Shown here piece by piece: positions 19,674 to 28,361 of a DNA stretch of 51,395 nucleotides (position 1 is its first letter; the number at the start of each line of letters is the position of its first letter). The DNA lies in assembly GCA_017305835.1 (NCBI GenBank), contig JAFKJY010000072.1, forward strand, positions 1 to 51,395. The letters are read 5' to 3'. The notes beneath the pieces were generated by a model, which saw only the letters and a program-made list of their open reading frames with translations, had not been told where the DNA came from and did not search any database. This DNA comes from Hyphomicrobiales bacterium (GTDB lineage: Bacteria; Pseudomonadota; Alphaproteobacteria; Rhizobiales; Rhizobiaceae). A program made the position numbers and the translations under genes.

Positions 19674-20927
19674 TCAAGTGAACGGTAGCCACACGAAGGC
19701 AGCGAGCGCCACCGCGGTCGCGCATGCTGTAATTGCAGCGAGCGGGAGCGAGAAGCGCACCGGACCTGCGAGGATCGCGAGAACAAGACGCCCGAGGGCA
19801 TTCGTAGCGAGCGCTACGAGGACTGCTTGCCCCACGAGCGCTACGGCCGTTCCCCTCTCGACAAGTCGAAGCGCGCTGAGGACGGCCACATCGACGTCGA
19901 ACGCGCCGGAAACGGCAGTCGTGGCCAGGAGCCCGCTCTCGCCAAAGCGGCTTGAGAGCGCCGCACTTACGGTAGAAACAATTGCGAAGGCAGCGGCAAA
20001 GCCCAGCAAGGCGCCCACTTCGAACGGGTTGCGCCCGGGCTGTTCGCCGGCTTTGTGCGCGCCGCTTCGACGCAGCAGCACGGCGCCGGCTACGGCAAGC
20101 ACAAGTCCCCCAGCGATCGCGGGGCCAATCATGTTCGCAATGACCTGCGGTGCGAGTAGCGCAACGATGGCACAGACTCGCAGGATTGATACCAGCGCCG
20201 CGAGGGCCGCCCCACCCACCAGTGGCATCGCGTTGGCCTCCGCCCTGGCCATACGCGCCAGGGCGACCGTGACCGCGGTAGACGAAACAATCGCGCCGGC
20301 GACCGACCCGATGAGCAGCCCACGCGCCTCGCCGAGTGCGCGCACCGCGACATAGCCACCGAAGGAGATCGCGGCGACTATGACGGTCAACAACCAGATC
20401 TCGAACGGATTAAACCCGCCCCAGGGGCCGACGGTTCTGTCGGGAAGCAGCGGCAGGACGATCGCGGTCATCGCTGCAAGGACGATGGCCGAGCGCAGTT
20501 CGATCCAGGTCACGCGACGCAGAAGTCCATGAAGCATCTCCCGGCTGGCCAGGACAGCTGCCAGCGCGGCTCCGCCGGCCGCGGCGACGAGCTGGTCACC
20601 GACGACGGCCAGTGCGCCGAGCGCGAACACGCTCAGTGTTGCCACAACACCCGTCACGCTGAAATTTTGGTCATGCTCGGCCTCGTGCGAGGAGAACCAG
20701 GCGATGATTGCCGCGAAGCCGATGAAGCCCGCAATCAGGATAGCGCTTGAGTCCAAAGCGGCTGCGAGCGAGGCAAAAATGCCGCCCAGCAGCCCCGACA
20801 GGCCGAAGGTGCGAATCCCGGCAGTGCGGCTGTTGTCCGCAGCTTCGCGTTCACGCCAGCCGCGTTCCAGACCCACCAGAAGGCCGATTGCCAGAGCCAG
20901 CCCAAGTCTTGCAATAGTGTGGTCCAT
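19674..20927 (-). CDS. DUF4010/MgtC-SapB family membrane protein
   Basis: 417 residues with about 12 hydrophobic segments. The N-terminal MgtC-like part carries LALAIGLLVGLERGWRERE and RTFGLSGLLGGIFASL. The C-terminal DUF4010 part carries VRALGEARGLLIGSVAGAIVSSTAVTVALARMARAE. Such proteins are linked to magnesium or metal stress, but their transport activity is unproven. It is read in the same direction as the VIT/ATPase operon, 198 bp beyond its end. Its 3' end meets the frameshifted XRE remnant, which marks the border between the recombinase module and the metal island. Confidence 0.88.
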   Translation of the reverse strand: MDHTIARLGLALAIGLLVGLERGWREREAADNSRTAGIRTFGLSGLLGGIFASLAAALDSSAILIAGFIGFAAIIAWFSSHEAEHDQNFSVTGVVATLSVFALGALAVVGDQLVAAAGGAALAAVLASREMLHGLLRRVTWIELRSAIVLAAMTAIVLPLLPDRTVGPWGGFNPFEIWLLTVIVAAISFGGYVAVRALGEARGLLIGSVAGAIVSSTAVTVALARMARAEANAMPLVGGAALAALVSILRVCAIVALLAPQVIANMIGPAIAGGLVLAVAGAVLLRRSGAHKAGEQPGRNPFEVGALLGFAAAFAIVSTVSAALSSRFGESGLLATTAVSGAFDVDVAVLSALRLVERGTAVALVGQAVLVALATNALGRLVLAILAGPVRFSLPLAAITACATAVALAAFVWLPFT

Positions 20928-21125
20928 CGTGTCAGCGGAAACCCATCAAAGCCTGTTGTCCAATTCGCACGATAACGGATTCGGAAGCGGTCCGCGTCTG
21001 TCTCAGAGACTGAGCGGCGAAGACGTTGCGATGCGTTGCCTTGTCTGGGCGACGCACACGACGTTTCCGCAAAGGTCGCAGATTTCGCAGAACCCTCGCA
21101 GGACAAAGCAGGAGGGCCTTCGATC

Positions 21126-21827
21126 TCATCCCACGCTCACGCCGAAGAGAGCTCCGACGACAGCGGTGACGCCCATGGCGAGCGCGCCCCAGAAGGTGAC
21201 GCGAAGCGAGCCACGCAGGATGCCGGCTCCGCCTGCATTCGCTCCCAGTCCGCCAAGGATCGCCAGGGCAACGATGGTCGATGCAGCGACGACAATGCTC
21301 GTCTGGTCGGCAGGTGTGGCCATTGCAACCAGCACCGGGACCACGGCCCCCGCCGCAAAGGTCAATGCGGACACCAACGCTGCCTGGACGGGACGCGCGG
21401 CTACGGTCTCCGAGATGCCAAGTTCGTCGCGGGCATGGGCGGCCAGCGCGTCACCTGCCGTAAGCTGGGCGGCAACCTGGCCCGCGAGGTCGCGATCGAG
21501 GCCGCGCTTGATATAGATCTGGGTCAGCTCTTCCAGTTCGGCATCCGGCGTCTCCGCCAGTTCCCGCCGTTCGCGAGCGAGGTCCGCATTCTCGGCGTCT
21601 GTCTGCGAACTCACTGACACGTACTCACCCGCAGCCATGGACATGGCCCCGGCGACGAGGCCGGCGAAGCCCGCGATCAGGATTTCCGTGGAACCGGACC
21701 CCGCCGCCGCCACGCCAACGACGAGGCTCGATGTCGAGACGAGGCCATCATTCGCACCTAGCACCGCGGCGCGAAGCCACCCGATGCGATGGACCATGTG
21801 GATTTCCGAATGCAAGCGGCGGCTCAT
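21126..21827 (-). CDS. VIT/CCC1-family iron/manganese transporter
   Basis: 233 residues with five membrane segments. The first helix carries the family signature LRAAVLGANDGLVSTSSLVVGVAAAG, then GAMSMAAGEYVSVSSQTDAE. The cytosolic helical insert (about 75-135) is rich in Glu and Asp (ERRELAETPDAELEELTQIY), as in the metal-binding domain of plant VIT1. Members move Fe2+ or Mn2+ out of the cytosol, usually by proton exchange. Its ATG overlaps the stop of the P-type ATPase (ATGA), so the two are co-translated. The pairing points to export or storage of ferrous iron or manganese (inference). Confidence 0.93.
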   Translation of the reverse strand: MSRRLHSEIHMVHRIGWLRAAVLGANDGLVSTSSLVVGVAAAGSGSTEILIAGFAGLVAGAMSMAAGEYVSVSSQTDAENADLARERRELAETPDAELEELTQIYIKRGLDRDLAGQVAAQLTAGDALAAHARDELGISETVAARPVQAALVSALTFAAGAVVPVLVAMATPADQTSIVVAASTIVALAILGGLGANAGGAGILRGSLRVTFWGALAMGVTAVVGALFGVSVG

Positions 21828-23725
21828 GTCTTGATACCTTCCCTAGTTACAAGCGCGCCGTCAGTCAGATGCACCGGCCCGGTTTCGGCTGGTTGGATTC
21901 GAAGTGCACGCAGCGCGTTTAGGATAACGGCGATGTCGATGGCTTCCTGGATCAATGCGCCCTGCACGGGCGTAAGGTAGCCGAAAGCGGCGGCGATCAT
22001 GCCGATGACAGAAAGTCCGATGCCCGCCACGACGCTTTCGAGGGCGATGCGTCGTGCACCGTGGGCGATCTCGACGCCCGGCCCGAGCCTGTCCACCCTG
22101 TCTACGAGCAGGACGACATCGGCGGCTTCCGCAGAAGCTGCTGCTCCGCGCGCCCCCATTGCCACGCCGATGTCGGCGGCGGCCAGGGCGGGAGCGTCAT
22201 TCACCCCGTCGCCGACCATCATCACAGGGCCGCGCTTGCGCTCCGAAAGGACGAGAAGAACCTTCTGATCCGGGGTGAGTCCGGCCCGAATGCCGTCGAG
22301 CCCGAGGCCGGCGGTCACCCGCTCCGCGACCTCCTGGCGGTCTCCGGTAGCAAGGAGAATGCGGTCGACCCCCTGCCGGCGCAGTCCCGACAGCATGTCA
22401 TGCGTGCCATCGCGCAACGGATCGGCCATGACCATGTGGCCTGCGAGCTTGCCGTCGATCCCGACCGCCACCAGCACCGAACCCGCCGACAGCGCCGGAT
22501 GGTCGGCAGCCCTGGCATCGACCTGTCCCACCACGAAGCCATGTCCGCCAACGATCACTCTGCGGCCCTCGACCATCCCAGTCAGCCCTTCACCAGGCGT
22601 CTCCCTGACCTCCTGGGGGACGGGTAGCGTCAGTCCGCGTTCCTGTGCACCGGCAACAATCGCCTGGGCGACAGGGTGTTTGGTTGCCTGGTCGAGAGCG
22701 GCCGCAAGCCGCAGCACCTCATCCGCCCCGATGCCGTCATGAGTGTCGATCGATACGATCTGCGGCCGACCGTCTGTCAGCGTGCCGGTCTTGTCGAGGA
22801 TGAGCGTGCGTACGCGCGCCATGGCCTCCAGCGGCCCTGCCCCCTTGATGAGCACGCCGTAGTGGGCGGCGCGCGAAAGGCCCGCCACCAGCGCCACTGG
22901 CACCGCCAGGATCAGCGGACATGGCGTCGCGACGACCAGCACAGCAACCGCCCGGATGGGATCGTTCGTGAACCACCACGCGGCGAAGGCGATCGCTACG
23001 GTCACAAGCAGGAAGCCCAGGGACCAGCGATCGGCGAGGCGAGACATGGGCGCCTTGGAAGACTGGGCCTGTTCGACTAGCCGTACTATGCCCGCATAGG
23101 TGCTGTCGCGCGCCTCCCTCGCAGCAAGTAGATCGAAGGCATCGCCCGCATTGGTCGAGCCGCTCATCGCCTCTGCGCCAGCGGCGAGCTTGATCGGCAG
23201 GGATTCGCCCGTCAGCGCCGAGGTGTCGAGAAACGCGGACGCAGACGCGATCGTGCCATCCACGGGGATGATGTCGCCCTGCCGGATCAGAAGCCGATCT
23301 CCGGGGGCGATCTGAGCGAGCGGCACCTCTTCCAGGCGACCGTCCTCGTGCCGTGTCGCCGTGCGCGGCACGCGCGAAAGAAGATCGCGCATTTCCCGCC
23401 GGGCGCGGCCCTCGGCAAAGCTTTCGAGGAATGTGCCGCCGGAATACATTACCGCGACAACCGCGGCGGCCAGCGTCTCGCCGAACAGGAGGGCCGCCGT
23501 CATCGACAGCGCCGCGACAATGTCCAATCCGACTTCGCCTCGCGCAAGGCTGCGCAGGATCTCGAGCAGCAGCGCGGCGAGGACAGGGACGACACCGATC
23601 ATCCATGTGGTCGAAGCAAGGTCCGCCCTATCCATCACGTAGGCCAGGACGAGACCTCCCAGAAGGCCGACCACCGCCACAGCCAGAAGCGCCGTCTTCA
23701 CCCTCTCACCTACGGAAAGTTCCAT
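21824..23725 (-). CDS. P1B-type heavy-metal ATPase with TPC motif
   Basis: 633-residue cation pump without an N-terminal HMA metal-binding domain. The actuator motif TGES is at 172-175. The ion-binding helix carries ATPCPLILAVPVAL (TPC at 267-269) in place of the CPC of copper pumps. The phosphorylation site DKTGTLTD has Asp311, and KHP and MMVGDGVNDAPAL follow. TPC is the motif of P1B-5 pumps such as nickel/iron exporters, but the hemerythrin tail known there is absent. Overlap with VIT and 13-bp spacing from ApbE make iron, manganese or nickel the likely cargo; the exact metal is inferred. Confidence 0.93.
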   Translation of the reverse strand: MELSVGERVKTALLAVAVVGLLGGLVLAYVMDRADLASTTWMIGVVPVLAALLLEILRSLARGEVGLDIVAALSMTAALLFGETLAAAVVAVMYSGGTFLESFAEGRARREMRDLLSRVPRTATRHEDGRLEEVPLAQIAPGDRLLIRQGDIIPVDGTIASASAFLDTSALTGESLPIKLAAGAEAMSGSTNAGDAFDLLAAREARDSTYAGIVRLVEQAQSSKAPMSRLADRWSLGFLLVTVAIAFAAWWFTNDPIRAVAVLVVATPCPLILAVPVALVAGLSRAAHYGVLIKGAGPLEAMARVRTLILDKTGTLTDGRPQIVSIDTHDGIGADEVLRLAAALDQATKHPVAQAIVAGAQERGLTLPVPQEVRETPGEGLTGMVEGRRVIVGGHGFVVGQVDARAADHPALSAGSVLVAVGIDGKLAGHMVMADPLRDGTHDMLSGLRRQGVDRILLATGDRQEVAERVTAGLGLDGIRAGLTPDQKVLLVLSERKRGPVMMVGDGVNDAPALAAADIGVAMGARGAAASAEAADVVLLVDRVDRLGPGVEIAHGARRIALESVVAGIGLSVIGMIAAAFGYLTPVQGALIQEAIDIAVILNALRALRIQPAETGPVHLTDGALVTREGIKT

Positions 23726-23738
23726 CCCAAAGTCGCTC

Positions 23739-24692
23739 CTAGGCGGCGTGCTCGAATGAATTGCCTACGCCTCGTCCACGAACCGTATCGCGTTCGTCGC
23801 GCAGCAGGAACAAGGCTTCGAGGCCGACGGTTCGCGCCAAGCTACTTCCATCGTCGGGTCCGAGAACCATGAGCGCGGTGGCCCAGGCGTCTGCCAGTGC
23901 GCATGAAGACGCGATCACAGTAACTGATGCAGGTGGCTCGAGCAGCGGCGCACCGCGCTGCGGATCTATCGTGTGCGAGAGCCGCCGTCCCCGAACGCTG
24001 ATAAAGTGGCGATAGTCGCCGGAGGTGGCCACCGCGCAGTCGCTCAAGGCGAGGACCGAATGGGGGGCGCGACGATCCGGATCGGGCTTTTCCACCGCGA
24101 CCGTCCATGGCTGCCCGTCCGGTCGACCGCCCAAGGCACGCATCTCGCCGTCGATCCCAACCAGAGCGTCGCGGACGCCGAGAGCCGACAGCGTTTCGAG
24201 TAGGCGATCCACTCCGAACCCTTTCGCGATCCCATTTAGATCGAGCATGATCGCAGTACGCTTCGTCACGGTTCCATGGCCGAACACGAGGGCTTCGACT
24301 GCCGACATGCGGCGTGCCGACATCGCTGCGCGGATTGAATCCAGGGAAGCGCTGGCGGGCCCGAACCCCCAGGCCGATACGGCGTCGCCCACGCTCATGT
24401 CGAATGCACTGCCGGATGCCTTGCCAATGGCCACGCCGAGTTGGAGGACCTGTTCGAGCATCGCGGGTATCGGCACTGGCTCACCGACCGGGGCGCGGTT
24501 CAGCCGCATCAGAGCGCTGTCGGTCTTCCAGATCGACATCTGCGCATCGACTTCATCGACGGCAGCCTGCAAGCCGGAGCGGATTTGGGCTACATCGAAC
24601 CCGGGCTTCGCCCAGAACAGCGCCGACCAGCGCGTGCCCATGGTCGGGCCGCTCAGCGCGTGTCGCACAAGATCAGTAGACATCTTCGACAT
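23739..24692 (-). CDS. apbE: FAD:protein FMN transferase ApbE
   Basis: 317 residues. ApbE splits FAD and attaches FMN to a Ser/Thr of target proteins on the outer side of the membrane. Motifs seen are MGTRWSALF at the start, the active-site segment LDLNGIAKGFGVDRLLE, SGDYRHFISVRGRRLSHTIDP and a DAWATALMVLG helix with the metal-binding Asp/Thr. No clear signal peptide is visible. The ATG at 24692 is preceded by GGCGGAGGG and lies inside the end of the reductase gene, so translation is coupled. The likely target is the DUF2271 protein two genes upstream, which carries a TGAS flavinylation site. Confidence 0.93.
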   Translation of the reverse strand: MSKMSTDLVRHALSGPTMGTRWSALFWAKPGFDVAQIRSGLQAAVDEVDAQMSIWKTDSALMRLNRAPVGEPVPIPAMLEQVLQLGVAIGKASGSAFDMSVGDAVSAWGFGPASASLDSIRAAMSARRMSAVEALVFGHGTVTKRTAIMLDLNGIAKGFGVDRLLETLSALGVRDALVGIDGEMRALGGRPDGQPWTVAVEKPDPDRRAPHSVLALSDCAVATSGDYRHFISVRGRRLSHTIDPQRGAPLLEPPASVTVIASSCALADAWATALMVLGPDDGSSLARTVGLEALFLLRDERDTVRGRGVGNSFEHAA

Positions 24693-26877
24693 AGCGTCCC
24701 TCCGCCTTGAGCCGCGCCGGCGAGAGGCCCATGGGCTCCAGGATCGCGGCAAGAGTCTCTGCCACACCGGAAGCCATCTCGCGCCCGCCGCAGACCATGA
24801 CGTGCGCTCCAGCCCCGATCGCCGCCGCTAGGGCCGCGCTTTCCCGCGCAATGACGTGCTGGATGTAGCGCGGATGCGAGCCCCGCGAGCAGGCGGTTGC
24901 CAGGCTCGCCAGTCGACCTTCGGAAGACCAGTGCGCCAGTTCTTCCTCGTAGAGGAAGTCGCTATCGCGATGCCGCATCCCGAAAAACAGGTGCATGGGC
25001 CGCAACCGATCGTTGGCGCGGACGAAGCCCGCAAGAGGTCCGATACCGGTGCCGGCTCCGATCAGGATAAGCGGCTTCCGACCGCGCGGCGGATGGAAAG
25101 TCGGATTGCGCCGCAGGAAGGCTTCGACAGACTGGCCTGGATGAAGACCGGTCAGCATCCCGGAGCAAACGCCGCCGGCATGTTTGCGGACCACGATTTC
25201 GAGGAACCCTTCGCGGCTGCCGGATGCCAGAGAATAGAACCGCGGCACGGGGGAGCCTTGCGTGAGAATGCCGATGAGATCCCCCGCCTCGAAACGGGCG
25301 AAGCCGCGCCCCAACAGGCGTTGCAGAAATCCGAGGCGCGGCAGGGCGAAGCGCAGGATCGCGGTCGGCGCCTGCACGTCCTGGCCGTAGTCGCGGCGCG
25401 AAACCAGCGTCAATCCGGTCGTCCGGGGTGCGACCGGCTGGTGGTCCAGTTCCAGCGGGATGCCGAGAGCCTGCCCTAGTGTACGGCCCCACCGCGCGAA
25501 CTCCTGCGGCGACTGGCGGTCGACGGCGTCGAACTCCAGAAGGCTCGTCCACCCCTTCGCACGCGCCGCGACATCGACCGCCTTGGCGTAAGAGCAAAAA
25601 TGCGGGAAGCTCCGGTCACCGAACCCGAGCACCGCGACTGGCGCGGACGGCGCGGTTCGAAGCTCATGAAGGCGATCGAGAAATCCCCGTGCGGAAGCCG
25701 GTGCGTCACCGTTCCCGTAGGTCGCAGCGAGCACGATGTAGTGTTGCGCGGCCCGTGTTCGGCCGGGCGCGAAGGCTGACATTGGCGCGACATGAACACG
25801 CTTGCCGGCCTTGGTCAGCGCCGCATGAAGCGTCGCGGCAAAGCCCCAGGTACTGCCACCCTCGCTGCCGACGAGTACAACGAGATCCGCGCCGGACGGA
25901 GAGGCAATGCCCTTAATCGACGGGCGACCGCACGGCGCAGAGGTCCAGACGACAAGGCCCGTAGCACCCATCACCGGTACCGCGAGCGCCATCACGCCCA
26001 GCAGCAGCCCCAGCAGAGACGCGCCGCGACCGGTGTGGAGCATGTAAACGGTTTCCGTAGCGCGCTCCCAGGCGGTCAGGTCGACCCAGCCGAGCGTCTG
26101 CCCAGTGCCCTGATCGATGGCACCCGTTCCGCTGTCGGTCTTCAGGGTGAAGACGTCGGTTGAATCCTCGGGGTACGGGAATGTGAGTTCGCGCAGGTCA
26201 TCGATCGGCGTAGCCGCGAGCAGCGGCATTGCGGAGAGCGCGGCGCCCTTCTTGCCGCTCGCGGCGGACTGATCCAGCGCTGCTGGCCCGTCAGGAAGAA
26301 GGCTGAAGGTGGAGGCTGTCATCCAGAGCGCGGTTGCCGAAGAAAGAAGCAGGCCCAGAACTGCGGCACGCGCGAGTTCGACATGGATGCGCCCGGCAAG
26401 CGGGCCGCGCAGCGGCGAGAGCCAGCGCCGCCAGCCACCGGTGCGCCGCGTCACCAGCAGGATTCCCGAGACGGACAGCAGAAGCATGGAAGCAGCGCCC
26501 GCCGCCGAAACGAGGCGTCCCGTGTCGTCCAGGAAGAGCGAGCGGTGCAGGTTCGTCAGCCAGCGTTCGACCTGGTTCGGATCGGCCGACCCGACCGCTT
26601 GTCCAGTCTCCGGGTCAATCACCGCCGAGCCCGGGGTACCCTTGTCGAACCAGAAGGCGGTGATGCGGCCAGACGGCGAACGCCTGATCTGCTCGACGCC
26701 TGGAATTGCCGATTGAATCCTTGTTGCGAGTTCCGCGACGCTTGCAGCCGGATCGGCCTGCGGCGAAGAAATCATCTCCGCCGCGGGGAAGATCGAGAGT
26801 GCCGCGCCGCTGAGCGCAAGCAGCGCCAGCAACGCAAGGCCGACGAGGCCGGGCCAGCGATGGAGCAGCCGAGTCAT
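24673..26877 (-). CDS. PepSY membrane domain fused to flavodoxin and FAD/NADPH reductase
   Basis: 734 residues in three parts. Residues about 1-330 are a PepSY-associated membrane unit with four helices (WPGLVGLALLALLALSGAAL first, then LLLSVSGILLVTRR). Residues 335-480 are a flavodoxin-like FMN domain (VVLVGSEGGSTWGFA, then ATYGNGDAP). Residues about 495-734 are a ferredoxin-NADP+ reductase module with RFYSLASG for FAD, GVCSGML, and ILIGAGTGIGPLAGF with the final VMVCGG for NAD(P)H. Such proteins pass cytosolic NADPH electrons across the membrane to extracytosolic flavoproteins. Co-encoding with ApbE and DUF2271 supports this, with an iron or other metal redox role as inference. Confidence 0.92.
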   Translation of the reverse strand: MTRLLHRWPGLVGLALLALLALSGAALSIFPAAEMISSPQADPAASVAELATRIQSAIPGVEQIRRSPSGRITAFWFDKGTPGSAVIDPETGQAVGSADPNQVERWLTNLHRSLFLDDTGRLVSAAGAASMLLLSVSGILLVTRRTGGWRRWLSPLRGPLAGRIHVELARAAVLGLLLSSATALWMTASTFSLLPDGPAALDQSAASGKKGAALSAMPLLAATPIDDLRELTFPYPEDSTDVFTLKTDSGTGAIDQGTGQTLGWVDLTAWERATETVYMLHTGRGASLLGLLLGVMALAVPVMGATGLVVWTSAPCGRPSIKGIASPSGADLVVLVGSEGGSTWGFAATLHAALTKAGKRVHVAPMSAFAPGRTRAAQHYIVLAATYGNGDAPASARGFLDRLHELRTAPSAPVAVLGFGDRSFPHFCSYAKAVDVAARAKGWTSLLEFDAVDRQSPQEFARWGRTLGQALGIPLELDHQPVAPRTTGLTLVSRRDYGQDVQAPTAILRFALPRLGFLQRLLGRGFARFEAGDLIGILTQGSPVPRFYSLASGSREGFLEIVVRKHAGGVCSGMLTGLHPGQSVEAFLRRNPTFHPPRGRKPLILIGAGTGIGPLAGFVRANDRLRPMHLFFGMRHRDSDFLYEEELAHWSSEGRLASLATACSRGSHPRYIQHVIARESAALAAAIGAGAHVMVCGGREMASGVAETLAAILEPMGLSPARLKAEGRYVEDVY

Positions 26878-26884
26878 GACAGCC

Positions 26885-27355
26885 TCACATCGCGTAGGCG
26901 AGGCTGGCTACGTAACGGCGGCCCTGGACCGCCTGCCCGGCATTCGCCGACGTCAACGGCACCGAGACGTCGTTGGGACTGTCGCGCATGTCCTCCACGG
27001 CAGCATCGACGTGCAGTGTGTAGCCCGCATCAAAAAGCGCGTCGGCGAGGTCGAGCGTGACCTCCAGGGTGCGCCCGGCCCCGACGCTGGCCCCGGTGAT
27101 TCCGTTGATTTCCGCCGCATTGCCGCCCGTGGCGCGGTACCAGTCGGCCAGGTGCTTGTAATACTTCGCCTTGCCGCCCGCCATCCACATGGTGCCGGCA
27201 TAGGCGCCCTTGGCGTCGGTGACGTAGATGGCGAGGTAGGCGCCGTCGCCACCGTAGCTCTTCATCGTCGTCGTCAGGGTCACGGGACGAGCCAGCGCCA
27301 CGCCGGGAAGCGTGAGCGCGGTCGTTAGGACCAGTGCGGCCAGGATCTTCTTCAT
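26885..27355 (-). CDS. DUF2271 protein, probable flavinylated periplasmic carrier
   Basis: 156 residues with a Sec signal (KKILAALVLTTALTLPGVALA) and a DUF2271 domain: YLAIYVTDAKGAYAGTMWMAGGKAKYYKHL and GRTLEVTLDL. TGAS at 87-90 within NGITGASVG fits the ApbE flavinylation motif (S/T-G-A-T/S), so FMN is probably joined covalently to the last Ser or its neighbour. The gene sits just upstream of the PepSY reductase and ApbE. Together they make a complete unit to carry electrons outside the inner membrane. The final acceptor is not identified. Confidence 0.88.
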   Translation of the reverse strand: MKKILAALVLTTALTLPGVALARPVTLTTTMKSYGGDGAYLAIYVTDAKGAYAGTMWMAGGKAKYYKHLADWYRATGGNAAEINGITGASVGAGRTLEVTLDLADALFDAGYTLHVDAAVEDMRDSPNDVSVPLTSANAGQAVQGRRYVASLAYAM

Positions 27356-27388
27356 GATGATTCTCCGAGGTGCTTCACGATCAGCCCG

Positions 27389-27736
27389 TCAGTTCAGCTT
27401 GACCTTGGGAGCGGCGCCGCTGCCGAACAGGCCATTGGCGGGAGGTGCGGCGGTTCCCGCCGGCGCGGGGTTGGTCGATGTCCTCGGGCCGTATCCGTCG
27501 TCATCGTCGTCATCGTCGTCATGGCCATCGTCCCCGTAGCGGTGGTCATCGTCGTCGCTGCGCGCCCTTCTTCCGTGATCCCGATCAAGGCGGTCATCGC
27601 TGGCGAGCTTCAGAATGCCGTCATCATCGGTCCTCGCCGACGCATGCTCGGCGCGGTGCATGCCGCTCCATGCTGGAATGCCGGTGCCGATGGCCACAGC
27701 GGTCGAGGCGACGAGGATTGCAAAGGTCTTCTTCAT
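27389..27736 (-). CDS. Secreted Asp-rich small protein
   Basis: 115 residues with a signal peptide (KKTFAILVASTAVAIGTGIPAWS) and a mature part dominated by Asp, Arg and His. Segments such as SDDDDHRYGDDGHD and a run of eight Asp are followed by a Pro/Ala/Gly-rich tail ending in APKVKLN. No family is recognised. The composition suggests binding of cations such as Ca2+, Fe or Mn in the periplasm. Good ribosome site AAAGGAGA before the ATG. It is first of the minus-strand redox/metal operon. CTTCAG/CGTCAG half-sites lie about 75-90 bp upstream. Repeated Asp codons make the gene prone to slippage. Confidence 0.75.
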   Translation of the reverse strand: MKKTFAILVASTAVAIGTGIPAWSGMHRAEHASARTDDDGILKLASDDRLDRDHGRRARSDDDDHRYGDDGHDDDDDDDDGYGPRTSTNPAPAGTAAPPANGLFGSGAAPKVKLN

Positions 27737-27809
27737 GGCAGGTCTCCTTTTCTGCTGGCCTCTTGTGGAGCCTCCCTCTGATCGCTCGCTGACGCATCCG
27801 GACTTTCTG

Positions 27810-27826
27810 CTTCAGCTTCCCGTCAG
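27810..27826 (+). promoter_or_regulatory. Tandem half-site CTTCAG-N5-CGTCAG (site A)
   Basis: CTTCAG and CGTCAG are spaced 11 bp centre to centre, the spacing used by OmpR/PhoB-family dimers. It lies in the promoter gap of the Asp-rich gene and redox operon. The same pattern occurs twice in the regulator's own promoter (28269-28317), so this is a likely binding site of the regulator encoded at 28362. Confidence 0.6.
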
Positions 27827-27844
27827 CAAGCGGCCAGAAAGCAG

Positions 27845-27871
27845 AAGGCCCCGCCGGGGTGGCGGGGCCTT
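27845..27871 (-). terminator. Intrinsic terminator after the PepSY gene
   Basis: Perfect 11-bp arms AAGGCCCCGCC / GGCGGGGCCTT with a 5-base loop. It lies 32 bp past the stop of the PepSY gene on the minus strand, so it probably separates that gene from the redox/metal operon and leaves site A free as an independent promoter region. Confidence 0.7.
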
Positions 27872-27902
27872 GTCAATCCGGTTTCGGCTTGATGAAGCCG
27901 CG

Positions 27903-28220
27903 CTACCTGTCTTCTCGTCGCCCTTTGTGGTGGGCTCCGTCGTCACGGTGGTCATCGTCCGCTTCGATCTTAATCACCTCGAGGGTCGCGGGATTGACCG
28001 TCGCTTCCATCCGCCGGCCCTCGGCGTCGGTTCCGATGATCTCGTAGCAGCCGTCGTCGATCTTGATCCGGCGCACGGTCCAGCCAAGCTCAGCCGCCAT
28101 CGCGGCCACCGCCTCACGCGGTTTCCAGTCGGCCATGGGAACGAAGCAGTCGTCGTCGGCCCGCGCGCTGCAAACCGGCAGGGCGACGAGCGACGCGAGA
28201 ATTGTCAGGGCGAGGCGCAT
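27903..28220 (-). CDS. Small periplasmic PepSY-domain protein
   Basis: 105 residues with a Sec signal (RLALTILASLVALPVCSARA), a PepSY domain (REAVAAMAAELGWTVRRIKIDDGCYEIIGTDAEGRRMEATVNPATLEVIKIEAD) and a charged His/Asp-rich tail. PepSY domains bind or inhibit extracytosolic partners; those beside OmpR-type systems often report metal or redox state to the kinase. It is divergent from the response regulator with 141 bp between starts. A pair Cys16/Cys29, with one Cys near the cleavage site, is the only further feature. Sensing partner of the adjacent kinase is an inference. Confidence 0.8.
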   Translation of the reverse strand: MRLALTILASLVALPVCSARADDDCFVPMADWKPREAVAAMAAELGWTVRRIKIDDGCYEIIGTDAEGRRMEATVNPATLEVIKIEADDDHRDDGAHHKGRREDR

Positions 28221-28268
28221 GGCGCATGACTCCGGCCGGGGTGACTTTCCTTATATTGGAAGAACAAG

Positions 28269-28317
28269 CTGACGCTTGCCTGAAGCGCGGCCTCATGCTG
28301 CTTCAGCAAGTCGTCAG
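28269..28317. promoter_or_regulatory. Divergent pair of tandem half-sites (sites B and C)
   Basis: Site B, 28301-28317, reads CTTCAG-N5-CGTCAG on the plus strand toward the response regulator. Site C, 28269-28285, reads CTTCAG-N5-CGTCAG on the minus strand toward the PepSY gene. Each lies about 45-65 bp before its start codon. The 11-bp spacing suits an OmpR-type dimer, so the regulator probably controls both its own operon and the PepSY gene. Confidence 0.65.
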
Positions 28318-28361
28318 GATCAGCGATGATGATACAGTTCGATTTCGAATGAAGGCATGAG

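Noticed and set aside
27480..27545. Possible microsatellite or CRISPR-like repeat (GTCATCGTC units)
   Set aside because: It is the Asp-codon tract of a coding gene with no spacers.
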